A stretch of DNA of 64,000 bases from NCBI RefSeq assembly GCF_030818895.1, contig NZ_JAUTBA010000001.1, positions 310,001 to 374,000 on the forward strand. Reading direction: 5' to 3'. The position numbers and the translations under genes were made by a program. The DNA comes from Sphingobacterium zeae (lineage in GTDB: Bacteria > Bacteroidota > Bacteroidia > Sphingobacteriales > Sphingobacteriaceae). The notes below the pieces were generated by a model. That model did no database searches and was not told the origin of the DNA. It was given only the letters and a program-made list of their open reading frames with translations. Position 1 is the first letter of the stretch. Every line of letters begins with the position of its first letter. Positions 53,333 through 61,565 of this stretch are shown piece after piece.

Positions 53333-53905
53333 TTACCAATCGTGTTTAGCAATGATAACGACTAAGTAACTTTCATAGGGCTTTGCCCCTTTGCATTCGA
53401 CATAACCAATTCCAATATCATATAAAGAAGCATTCCACTGATCCATACCCAATAAATGGGTACGGTGGTGATAGCCCGGAGACTCTTTTCCTATAATCAA
53501 AGCTTTAACCGCAGCTGTAGCGCTCGCTCGATTGGCAGCAATCGATTCAAAATTGTTTGCGCTTCGTTTTAATAACCATTCGGGATTAAGTTTATAACCG
53601 GCCTCTTCGATGAAATAATTAGGTCCGAAGCCCTCCGGCGATACGTGGTCAAAATACGAGCGCTTGGCCATATCTTTTGCGCGATAAACTGCAACCTCTG
53701 CCAACTGTTTATTCCAATTGAGTTTAGTCCGTTTTATCTTCTGCAAATTAAAAAGGTTCAGTTCTTTCGTATACTCCTCTGGATTTGTACGAATGTTATT
53801 CAATAGTTCATAGGCTTCCTGCGCTTGACGGTGATCGACAACAACACGCTGTGCTAAAGCGAACTGTGTAAAAAACATGGTGAATGCTAAAACCAAATAA
53901 TTCAT
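53333..53905 (-). CDS. Secreted CAP-domain protein (SCP/PR1-like)
   Basis: The 190-residue protein has a signal peptide ending in QFALAQ. The CAP domain has LNNIRTNPEEYTKELN at the start, AVYRAKDMAKRSYFDHVSPEGFGP (containing the conserved His), ESIAANRASATAAVKALI, and HRTHLLG with the second histidine and YLVVIIAKHDW. CAP proteins in bacteria are secreted, mostly of unknown role. It is monocistronic with no strong terminator noticed. Confidence 0.88.
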   Translation of the reverse strand: MNYLVLAFTMFFTQFALAQRVVVDHRQAQEAYELLNNIRTNPEEYTKELNLFNLQKIKRTKLNWNKQLAEVAVYRAKDMAKRSYFDHVSPEGFGPNYFIEEAGYKLNPEWLLKRSANNFESIAANRASATAAVKALIIGKESPGYHHRTHLLGMDQWNASLYDIGIGYVECKGAKPYESYLVVIIAKHDW

Positions 53906-54185
53906 ACCTAAATCGTTATTTTCATAAGCGCGTGATGCACAACTTTCTTGTATAAAGCAATATCCAGATCATTCACATTACCCTATTTAGATGCGAGCAT
54001 GGATCAATCATACCGAAAAAAATGTCCCTCCAATGGTAGATACGAGTATACTGCCGATTTTATTTGCCTCGTTTACTCAAAAGCTTTTTAAAACAATCGC
54101 TCGGCCATCAACCTGAGTACTTCTCAAGTAACAATAATTCGTACTTACCCTTTAACCCTAAAAGACGATATTTAGTATGCAACGT

Positions 54186-54833
54186 TTAATCTTTTTTTGA
54201 ATTTTTAGCCGATAAAAACTGTACAAGCATGGGTATTAAGCTCATAAAAATAACGGCCAAAATAACTAGCGAAAAATTATGCTTAAAAAATGGGATCTGC
54301 CCAAAATAATAACCAGAAAGCGTAAAAACTAATACCCATAATGCGCCGCCTAAAATATTGTATTTACCAAAGGTTTTGTAGGACATTCTGCCAATACCTG
54401 CTACAAATGGTGCAAAAGTCCTGACAATGGGAACAAATCGCGCATAAATAATGGTCCTCGTTCCGTGCTTCGCATAGAAATTTTGTGTTTTTTGAAGATA
54501 AGAAGGTCTGAATATCTTCGATCCTGAATTAAAGACCCTCATTCCTACATATTTACCAATTTCATAATTTACGAAATCTCCGGAAATAGCCGCAAGAATT
54601 AGGATCAAAACAATCAACAACAGAGAAATATGACAATCTGGAAGAGCGACGATAGCTCCCAAAGCAAATAAAACAGAATCTCCGGGTAAAAATGGGGTAA
54701 CCACCAATCCTGTCTCTGCAAAGATGATTAAAAATAAAATCAGGTAGGTCCAATTTTCATAACTATTGATCAGCTGCAAAAGATGCTGATCAATATGCAA
54801 TATAACATCTATGAATTGTGAAACGATTTCCAT
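54186..54833 (-). CDS. DedA-family membrane protein (second of a tandem pair)
   Basis: The 215-residue protein has the DedA pattern: IFAETGLVVTPFLPGDSVLFALG, ISGDFVNYEIGKYVG, YARFVPIVRTFAPFVAGIGRMSY and about five to six membrane segments. DedA proteins act in lipid-carrier recycling and membrane-potential homeostasis. It shares most of its motifs with the neighbour at 54858-55520. A symmetrical terminator separates the two. Confidence 0.93.
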   Translation of the reverse strand: MEIVSQFIDVILHIDQHLLQLINSYENWTYLILFLIIFAETGLVVTPFLPGDSVLFALGAIVALPDCHISLLLIVLILILAAISGDFVNYEIGKYVGMRVFNSGSKIFRPSYLQKTQNFYAKHGTRTIIYARFVPIVRTFAPFVAGIGRMSYKTFGKYNILGGALWVLVFTLSGYYFGQIPFFKHNFSLVILAVIFMSLIPMLVQFLSAKNSKKD

Positions 54834-54844
54834 TTTCCATATAT

Positions 54845-54876
54845 AAAAAAAGGAGTCTTATAAGACTCCTTTTTTT
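54845..54876. terminator. Symmetrical terminator between the two dedA genes
   Basis: A perfect 32-base palindrome with a stem of AGGAGTCTTA and seven-base A- and T-runs. Its right edge lies inside the end of the upstream dedA gene, so the coding end forms part of the stem. Confidence 0.92.
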
Positions 54877-55520
54877 GATTTGATTTTTTCTTTTATTAGC
54901 TCAAAGATTATGGGCAATACAGATAAAAAAATAATGATCAATACCACTTTCGAGAAGTTTTCGCGTATAATAGAAAAATTCCCTAAAAAAAATCCAGCAA
55001 GGGTTATACCACCTACCCACAATACAGCTCCTACAACATTATAGGTGATGAAGGTACCATAATTCATCTTTCCAATACCACCCACGAAAGGAGCTAGCGT
55101 GCGAACAATTGGTACAAAACGCGCGATAACGATAGTTTTACTACCATATTTCTCATAAAAAGAATGCGTTTTGGCAATCTGCTCGTCTTTGACAACTTGC
55201 TTACCGAAGAGTTTAAATTTTGTTAGGCGCATACCAAAATGCTTTCCGATAGAATAATTCAGGGAATCACCTGAAACTGCAGCTACTAACAAGATAAAAA
55301 TCATCAGCCATACATTAAGATCATTTGGCTGCGCGGCTAGCATACCCGCTGCAAATAATAAAGAATCTCCTGGCAAAAAAGGCATCACAACCACACCCGT
55401 TTCCACGAAAATAATAAGAAACAGAATAAGGTAGGTCCAAGTCTGATAATCATTGACTATTTCAACCAAATGTTTATCAATATGGAGAATAAAGTCTATA
55501 AGATGCGTAATTAGTTCCAA
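54858..55520 (-). CDS. DedA-family membrane protein (first of a tandem pair)
   Basis: The 220-residue DedA protein has VVVMPFLPGDSLLFAAGMLA, VSGDSLNYSIGKHFG, VIARFVPIVRTLAPFVGGIGK and ends in a basic tail (KEKIKSKKGVL). It is a paralogue of the next gene, sharing the VETG-FLPGDS and RFVPIVRT-APFV motifs in the same order. It starts 13 bases after dnaN, so it is probably transcribed with it. Its last codons overlap the terminator at 54845-54876. Confidence 0.94.
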   Translation of the reverse strand: MELITHLIDFILHIDKHLVEIVNDYQTWTYLILFLIIFVETGVVVMPFLPGDSLLFAAGMLAAQPNDLNVWLMIFILLVAAVSGDSLNYSIGKHFGMRLTKFKLFGKQVVKDEQIAKTHSFYEKYGSKTIVIARFVPIVRTLAPFVGGIGKMNYGTFITYNVVGAVLWVGGITLAGFFLGNFSIIRENFSKVVLIIIFLSVLPIIFELIKEKIKSKKGVL

Positions 55521-55533
55521 ACCCTGACGAAGA

Positions 55534-56655
55534 TTAAGCGTTGTTTAACATAACGGGCATCACCAACATCAAAATATCTTCATGATCTTCAGATACGGCC
55601 GGAATCAATAAACCGGCACGATTTGGCGTACTCATCTCCAAAACAACTTCTTCACTCTCTAAGTTATTTAACATCTCCACGAGGAATTTGGCGTTAAAAC
55701 CAATTTCCATATCATCCCCTTCAAATTGACAGGATAAGCGTTCATGCGCTTCATTTGAGAAATCTAAATCTTCTGCAGAGATATGCAATTCACTTCCTGA
55801 GATCTTCAGACGAACCTGATGGGTTGTTTTATTAGCAAAAATCACCACACGTCTCAAGGTATTTAAAAACAATAATCGATCTACAGTTAACTTGTTAGGG
55901 TTGACTTGAGGGATTACAGCAGCATAATCTGGGTAACGTTCATCGATCAAACGACAGATCAAATTAATATTTCCAAAGCTAAAGAACGCATTGGTTTGAT
56001 TATATTCTATAGATACGGTAACATCATCGGATGGTAGTGACGATTTAAGCAATGAGAGCGCCTTTTTCGGTAAAATAAGGGACGCTGGCTTCTCTGCACC
56101 AATATCCGTTCTCGAATAGCGCACCAATTTATGCGCATCAGTAGAAACAAACGTCACATTTTTTTCTGCTAATTGCACCAATACACCAGACATAGCCGGT
56201 CTTAATTCATCGTTACTGACAGCAAAGATCGTTTTACTGATAGCTTCAGACAAAATAGGTGCTGGCATCTGAATAACCGAACCATTATCGATGGAAGGAA
56301 TTTTAGGAAAATCGTCCGCATTTTCTCCACTCAATTTATATTTTCCATCACCCGCACTGATCTCAATAGCCAAAGTATTCATGTCTACTGAAAATGCCAC
56401 AGGTTGATCCGGCAAGGTTTTTAAAGTCTCAATCAATATCTTCGAAGGCATGGCTACTCTTCCTTCTTCTTTTGCTTCGATCTGTAAAGAGGTAACCATA
56501 CTTGTTTGCAGATCTGTAGCAGAAATAGTCAAGTTATTGTCTTTTATTTCAAAAAGAAAGTTTTCCAAGATAGGCAAAACAGTACTTGTACTGGATGCGC
56601 CATTGATAGCTTGTAACTGCTTTAATAAAATTGATGTTGATACAATGAATCTCAT
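55534..56655 (-). CDS. dnaN: DNA polymerase III beta subunit (sliding clamp)
   Basis: The product is 373 residues from the ATG at 56655 (MRFIVSTSILLKQLQAINGA), the conserved start. Three clamp domains are seen: ISATDLQTSMV in the first, LRPAMSGVLVQLAEKNVTFVSTDAHKLVRY in the second, and YPDYAAVIPQ and the C-terminal LVMPVML in the third. It encircles DNA and tethers the polymerase. It is not next to dnaA (6 kb away), unlike E. coli. It is followed closely by dedA. Confidence 0.98.
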   Translation of the reverse strand: MRFIVSTSILLKQLQAINGASSTSTVLPILENFLFEIKDNNLTISATDLQTSMVTSLQIEAKEEGRVAMPSKILIETLKTLPDQPVAFSVDMNTLAIEISAGDGKYKLSGENADDFPKIPSIDNGSVIQMPAPILSEAISKTIFAVSNDELRPAMSGVLVQLAEKNVTFVSTDAHKLVRYSRTDIGAEKPASLILPKKALSLLKSSLPSDDVTVSIEYNQTNAFFSFGNINLICRLIDERYPDYAAVIPQVNPNKLTVDRLLFLNTLRRVVIFANKTTHQVRLKISGSELHISAEDLDFSNEAHERLSCQFEGDDMEIGFNAKFLVEMLNNLESEEVVLEMSTPNRAGLLIPAVSEDHEDILMLVMPVMLNNA

Positions 56656-56839
56656 TTCCTGAATACTAATTATTATGTGCAATAATACACAAATTAATCA
56701 ATATTTTTCAGTTTTATAGGCTGCTTTCTTTCCACATAAACAGATTTCAGTAGCTCAAATAAGCATTTGTATTTCAATCAATAAGCACGGCACCACAAGT
56801 ATAGAAAGCAAATTCGGCCGGATAAATCACAATATTTAT

Positions 56840-56847
56840 TACATTTG
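56840..56847 (+). promoter_or_regulatory. -7 promoter box of the holB operon
   Basis: TACATTTG, an exact match, 17 bases before the holB ATG. Confidence 0.6.
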
Positions 56848-56864
56848 TATAATAGCGGTATTGT

Positions 56865-58010
56865 ATGCAGTTTAAAGAGATCATTGGGCATAAAGACATC
56901 AAAGAACATTTAGTTCGCACGGTTCAGGAAAATCGTGTGAGTCATGCGCAATTATTTCTTGGTCCCGAAGGTTCGGGCAGTCTTGCTTTAGCCTATGCAT
57001 ATGCGCAGTTTTTAAATTGCGAAAATCGACAGGAAACCGATAGTTGTGGCCAGTGCCCCTCCTGTAGAAAATATAACAAGCTGATCCATCCCGATCTACA
57101 CATGTCGTACCCTTTTATAGCCAAACATAAGGAAGACACAGCAACAGATTATGCAGACAAGTGGAGAAAATCCTTTTTATCCAATCCATACATGGGATTG
57201 GAATATTGGCGCAGCCGATTGGATGCAGACAACAAACAAGTCAATATCAATATCGCCGAAGCCCATGCTATCATCAAGAAGTTAAGTCTCAAATCTTTTG
57301 AAGCTGATTATAAGGTTTTAATCATGTGGCTTCCTGAATACCTCGATACGCAAGGCAATGCCTTATTGAAGTTGATCGAAGAACCACCCGAGAAGACACT
57401 CTTTATCCTCGTTGCAGAAAATCAGGACAAAATATTAAATACAATCATATCGCGCACACAATTAGTCAAAATTAAAAAATTAGATCATAGTGAGGTCACG
57501 CTGCATCTAAAGAAAGCACATCAGCTTTCAGATCAAGAGGCAGCAGAAATTGCTTTTATTGCAGATGGAAATCTTCAGGAAGCAATGAACCTATTGCACG
57601 CGCAGACTAATAATCATTTTGGTATTTTAGTAAACTGGCTTCGTTTTATCGTCTCGGATGCTGGGACCAATATGATTTCTTTGGTGGAGGAAGAGCTATC
57701 AAAAATTGGTAGAGAAAACCAAAAAAGCTTTCTTTTTTATGCAATCAGTATGATGCGTCAAATCATATTAATCAAAGAGGGGCTTTCCAATCTCGTATTC
57801 TTACCTGCAAAAGAACTGGATTTTGTTCAGAAATTTGCAGTACATTATACCCTTGAACAAATTGAAGCAACTATAAATCTATTGGAGGAAACACATTATT
57901 TTATAGAAAGAAATGCAAATCCCAAAATATTATTTTTAGATTTATCTTTGCAGTTAACATTAATATACAAGTACAAAACGTTTCCGAAAGGAACTCAATA
58001 TATAATATAG
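56865..58010 (+). CDS. holB: DNA polymerase III delta' subunit (clamp loader)
   Basis: The 381-residue protein has a degenerate P-loop LGPEGSGSLALAYA (residues 32-45), as expected for a non-hydrolysing delta' subunit. The zinc module is formed by cysteines 52, 61, 64 and 67. Other signs are YLDTQGNALLKLIEEPPEKTLFILVA and ISRTQLVKIKKL. It sits in the clamp-loader complex that opens the DnaN ring. It starts a rightward run with ricT, gldH and lpxK. Confidence 0.92.
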   Translation: MQFKEIIGHKDIKEHLVRTVQENRVSHAQLFLGPEGSGSLALAYAYAQFLNCENRQETDSCGQCPSCRKYNKLIHPDLHMSYPFIAKHKEDTATDYADKWRKSFLSNPYMGLEYWRSRLDADNKQVNINIAEAHAIIKKLSLKSFEADYKVLIMWLPEYLDTQGNALLKLIEEPPEKTLFILVAENQDKILNTIISRTQLVKIKKLDHSEVTLHLKKAHQLSDQEAAEIAFIADGNLQEAMNLLHAQTNNHFGILVNWLRFIVSDAGTNMISLVEEELSKIGRENQKSFLFYAISMMRQIILIKEGLSNLVFLPAKELDFVQKFAVHYTLEQIEATINLLEETHYFIERNANPKILFLDLSLQLTLIYKYKTFPKGTQYII

Positions 58011-58016
58011 AAAACT

Positions 58017-59393
58017 ATGGGATGTGGCAGTTGCTCATCCGGCGGAGGTTGCGGTACTACCACGGCAAATGGTACACCGGCAGGATGTCAGAACAATGGC
58101 TCTTGCATGACTAGCGGATGTAATAAATTAGATGTATATGACTGGCTTTCCGATATGGATATGCCTTCAAACTATAAACCATTTAATATCGTCGAAGTAC
58201 GATTTAAGGGATCGCGAAAAGATTTCTTTATTAATGTAGACAATATCTACCTTGAAATGGGTGAGATGGTTGTTGTTGAACCCTCTACAGGGGGCTATGA
58301 TGTCGGCCATGTCTCCTTAACAGGCGAATTGGTTAGACTACAGCTCAAAAAGAATAATGTTACCCCTGAAATGGTGACAAAGAAAATCTATCGGAAGCCT
58401 AATGAGGTTGATGTTGAGAAGTATAACGCGGCAAAAGATCTCGAATGGGAAACCATGCACAAGGCGCGCAAACTCGCCCTGGATCTGGGTTTATCGATGA
58501 AAATATCCGATGTCGATTATCAGGGGGATAAAACGAAGGCTACCTTCTATTATACCGCTGAGGGTCGTGTAGATTTCCGGGAGCTCATTAAAAAAATGGC
58601 TGAAGCGTTTAGGATACGCATTGAAATGCGCCAGATCGGTATGCGACAAGAAGCCAGTCGCCTTGGTGGGATTGGTTCATGCGGACGTGAACTCTGCTGT
58701 TCAACCTGGCTGACAGATTTTAAAACGGTATCCACATCGGCTGCACGTTATCAAAACTTATCCTTGAATACATTGAAGCTAGCTGGACAATGCGGAAAAT
58801 TAAAATGTTGCCTCAATTATGAATTGGATAGCTATATGGATGCACTTAAGGATATTCCAAATAACATAGACCGCATCGAAACGCTAAAAGGAGTCGCATA
58901 TCTTCAAAAAACTGATATCTTCAAAAAACTGATGTGGTTCTCGTTTCCTGGAGCAGAAAATTGGATTGCATTACCTGTTCAACAAGTCAGAGAATTTGTA
59001 GAAATGAATAAGCAGGGCATTAAACCGGAAGCAATTTCAAGTGTAATGGATACTGATGAAATCAAAGAAGAAAAAAATATCAAGCACGATTACGAGAATG
59101 TAGTCGGACAGGATAGCTTAACTCGACTTGATGATCGGAATAAAAGAAAGAAAAAGAGAAAATCCAAAAGCAATACTGGCAGACCTGAAAATAAGACTGG
59201 ACAAAAAGCTGAAAAACCCGAACAGAGTGCATCAAAACAAAGTGGTAAACCTCCGCTAGCGACCGATGCGGTTAGCCCAATCGTGAATAAAGACAGCAAA
59301 GAAGGATCTAATAATAGGCCCAAAAAGCGTTTCAATCGTCATCGGAATAAAAACAAAGGCAGTAATAACAATAATACACCGAAAGCAGAATAA
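58017..59393 (+). CDS. ricT: RicT-like PSP1-domain protein
   Basis: The 458-residue protein has an N-terminal cysteine-rich head (Cys 3, 6, 12, 24, 30 and 35). The PSP1 domain holds VRFKGSRKDFFINVD and the cluster-binding cysteines in GSCGRELCCSTWL (near residue 222) and CGKLKCCLNYEL (near residue 260). The C-terminal 100 residues are basic and disordered (KKKRKSKSNTG, NRHRNKNKGSN). In Bacillus, RicT with RicA and RicF forms an iron-sulfur complex that helps RNA maturation. RicA and RicF are not seen here. It follows holB by six bases. Confidence 0.88.
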   Translation: MGCGSCSSGGGCGTTTANGTPAGCQNNGSCMTSGCNKLDVYDWLSDMDMPSNYKPFNIVEVRFKGSRKDFFINVDNIYLEMGEMVVVEPSTGGYDVGHVSLTGELVRLQLKKNNVTPEMVTKKIYRKPNEVDVEKYNAAKDLEWETMHKARKLALDLGLSMKISDVDYQGDKTKATFYYTAEGRVDFRELIKKMAEAFRIRIEMRQIGMRQEASRLGGIGSCGRELCCSTWLTDFKTVSTSAARYQNLSLNTLKLAGQCGKLKCCLNYELDSYMDALKDIPNNIDRIETLKGVAYLQKTDIFKKLMWFSFPGAENWIALPVQQVREFVEMNKQGIKPEAISSVMDTDEIKEEKNIKHDYENVVGQDSLTRLDDRNKRKKKRKSKSNTGRPENKTGQKAEKPEQSASKQSGKPPLATDAVSPIVNKDSKEGSNNRPKKRFNRHRNKNKGSNNNNTPKAE

Positions 59394-59433
59394 AAGAATA
59401 TGCCTAATTTTAACCCATTAGGCATATTCTTTT
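59392..59433 (+). terminator. Terminator after ricT
   Basis: Perfect 17-bp arms (59392-59408 and 59417-59433) with an eight-base loop and a T-run end. gldH starts 13 bases beyond, so gldH transcription may depend on read-through or a promoter I could not see. Confidence 0.88.
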
Positions 59434-59445
59434 ATATAAATAGAC

Positions 59446-59916
59446 ATGAAACTCAAACGCACTCCTCTCCTCCTTGGTTTGTTATGTATTGGCATAGGGT
59501 ATTCTTGTGACCAACCGTTTGTTATAAATGAAAATAAACCTATTGGTAATAAAGCTTGGCTAAATACATCATTGCCCAGTTTTCAATTTCATATCGCCGA
59601 CAAAAACAAACGATATGATGTATTGATGGATGTCCGTCATACGCCAGAATATGCCTACTCCAACCTTTTTGTACTTATTTATCAACTCGGTCCAGATAAA
59701 AAGCAATACACTTTTCGTAAAGAAATAAAAATGGCCAGAGCTGATGGAAAATGGATAGGAAAATCTTCCGGCAGCTTGTACAATAATCAATCCGTCATCC
59801 ATAAAGATTACCTATTTCCGGATACAGGAACTTATACTATTGCTATCGAACAGCACATGAAAGAAAATCCGTTGAAAGAAATTACAGACGTAGGGCTAAC
59901 CGTTGTTCCAAAATGA
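59446..59916 (+). CDS. gldH: Gliding motility lipoprotein GldH
   Basis: The 156-residue lipoprotein has lipobox GYSC (cysteine about residue 21), and the GldH pattern: NKAWLNTSLPSFQFHIADKNK, YAYSNLFVLI and KEITDVGLTVVPK. GldH was found as needed for gliding in Flavobacterium, but homologues occur in many non-gliding Bacteroidota. It overlaps lpxK by four bases. Confidence 0.9.
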   Translation: MKLKRTPLLLGLLCIGIGYSCDQPFVINENKPIGNKAWLNTSLPSFQFHIADKNKRYDVLMDVRHTPEYAYSNLFVLIYQLGPDKKQYTFRKEIKMARADGKWIGKSSGSLYNNQSVIHKDYLFPDTGTYTIAIEQHMKENPLKEITDVGLTVVPK

Positions 59917-60962
59917 TAACCTTGTTACGATATCTATTATTTCCTTTTACGATGATCTATACGGTGGTAGTCTGGATAAGAAATAGATTATATGATCATA
60001 AGCTGCTTGCGTCGCGCTCTTTCAATATTCCAACTGTTGTTATAGGAAATCTTTCCGTAGGGGGAACGGGGAAAAGCCCAATGACTGAATTTGTGGTTTC
60101 TATCCTTAAGAGTCGCTATAAAACAGCTATACTCAGCCGAGGATATGGACGCCGTACAAAAGGTTTTTATCTAGTACAGACGGATTCAGTGGCCCTGGAT
60201 GTCGGCGATGAGCCCTTACAATTCAAAAATAAATTTCCAGATGTCACAGTTGCAGTTTGTGAGGATCGTTGCACCGGAATTGAAAAACTTGAGTCCGCTC
60301 ATCAACTTATTATTTTGGACGATGCGTATCAACATCGAAAATTATCACCACTTTTCAATATATTATTATTTGATTATCTATCGTTTTCACATCCTATGCT
60401 CGTATTTCCTACAGGAAATTTTAGGGATCTCCTTATTGAGGCTAAGCGTGCTCAGATCATAGCCATTACGAAATGTCCAATTGAACTTCCGACCAAAGAC
60501 AAAAGACAAATAGAGAAGAAAATCAGGTATTATAACAAAGAAGCATTAATCGTATTTAGCTATATTGATTATCTTGAACCCATTGATAGTAAGGGAAGGG
60601 TAGTTGATATCAAAGGAAAAGACATTATTTTGGTCACTGGTATTGCCAAACCTGAACCGATGGTAGATTATCTCCAAGACAAAACGAATTCAATTACACA
60701 TATCTCCTTTGGAGATCACCATTCCTTTAACGAATCTGATATTAATAAAATTGTAAAATCTTACCACAGTTTGACTAGTGGCAACAAGATCATATTGACA
60801 ACTGAAAAAGACTTTCAACGTTTGAAACCTTTTAGAAAATACTTTGCTGCTATCAATTTGGTATACTTACCGATCGGACTTCGATTTCACGACGCGCTCC
60901 AACAGGACTTATTCTGTAAAAGACTGCATGATACAGTGAATCAAAGTGTTAATCAACCTTAA
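59913..60962 (+). CDS. lpxK: Tetraacyldisaccharide 4'-kinase
   Basis: The 349-residue inner-membrane enzyme phosphorylates the lipid A precursor at the 4' position. It has an N-terminal membrane helix (residues 3-22), the P-loop region VIGNLSVGGTGKSPMTEFV near residues 42-60, RGYGRRTKGF, and DDAYQHRKLSP. The C-terminal SFGDHHSFNESD and TTEKDFQRL are family motifs. It indicates a lipid A-based outer membrane. It starts four bases before the gldH stop codon. Confidence 0.96.
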   Translation: MITLLRYLLFPFTMIYTVVVWIRNRLYDHKLLASRSFNIPTVVIGNLSVGGTGKSPMTEFVVSILKSRYKTAILSRGYGRRTKGFYLVQTDSVALDVGDEPLQFKNKFPDVTVAVCEDRCTGIEKLESAHQLIILDDAYQHRKLSPLFNILLFDYLSFSHPMLVFPTGNFRDLLIEAKRAQIIAITKCPIELPTKDKRQIEKKIRYYNKEALIVFSYIDYLEPIDSKGRVVDIKGKDIILVTGIAKPEPMVDYLQDKTNSITHISFGDHHSFNESDINKIVKSYHSLTSGNKIILTTEKDFQRLKPFRKYFAAINLVYLPIGLRFHDALQQDLFCKRLHDTVNQSVNQP

Positions 60963-61108
60963 ATTTTGTTAAGAGCAGCTGCTATACTAAACCTTTTCAT
61001 CAAATTTATATTCTATATGAAAGCGGAGAAGCTCAAAAGTTCTTCTCGGTCTTTAATGAACAAATGATTGTGCCACGACAAACACTCATGATATAAACTA
61101 TACAAACG

Positions 61109-61471
61109 ATGAAAAAGAAAATTTTAATGGCAGTAGCATGTTTATTTTTAAGCGCTACAGGTGTTGTTTCCGCTCAACAGCGTCAGCAACGTAGTCCGGA
61201 AGAACACGCTAAAATGCGTGTAGAGCATTTAGACAAATTATTAAGCCTCAATCAAACCCAAAAAGATTCAATCTATAATCTTACGCTAAGTCAGGCTCAA
61301 CAACGGGCTACACTAAGAAATGATGGTGGGGATAGAAAAGCGAATATGGAGAAATTTAAGCAACTTCAAGAGATGCAAGCTACTAAGATCAAATCATGGC
61401 TAACTCCTGAACAAGTTAAGTTATTTGATGAACAACAAGCAAAAATGAAAGAAAGAATGTCTAAACGCTAG
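61109..61471 (+). CDS. Small periplasmic helical protein (Spy/CpxP-like)
   Basis: The 120-residue protein has a signal peptide (SATGVVSAQ). The mature part is helical and rich in Gln, Lys and Met: HAKMRVEHLDKLLSLNQTQ, KSWLTPEQVKLFDEQQAKM. The L-T-P-E-Q-x-K-L-F word is a hallmark of small Spy/CpxP-type proteins. A periplasmic chaperone role is possible but not shown. It is monocistronic with a strong terminator. Confidence 0.75.
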   Translation: MKKKILMAVACLFLSATGVVSAQQRQQRSPEEHAKMRVEHLDKLLSLNQTQKDSIYNLTLSQAQQRATLRNDGGDRKANMEKFKQLQEMQATKIKSWLTPEQVKLFDEQQAKMKERMSKR

Positions 61472-61506
61472 AGTTTTCAATGAAATATAGAGCTTTTAGG
61501 TAAAAA

Positions 61507-61545
61507 AGCAGAAAGGGCCATCCATTTAGGATAGCCCTTTCTGCT
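61507..61545. terminator. Bidirectional terminator between the Spy-like gene and dnaA
   Basis: A 12-bp stem (AGCAGAAAGGGC with its complement) around an internal ATCC/GGAT pair, between converging genes. Confidence 0.88.
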
Positions 61546-61565
61546 TCTACTTAAAGTAATCGACA

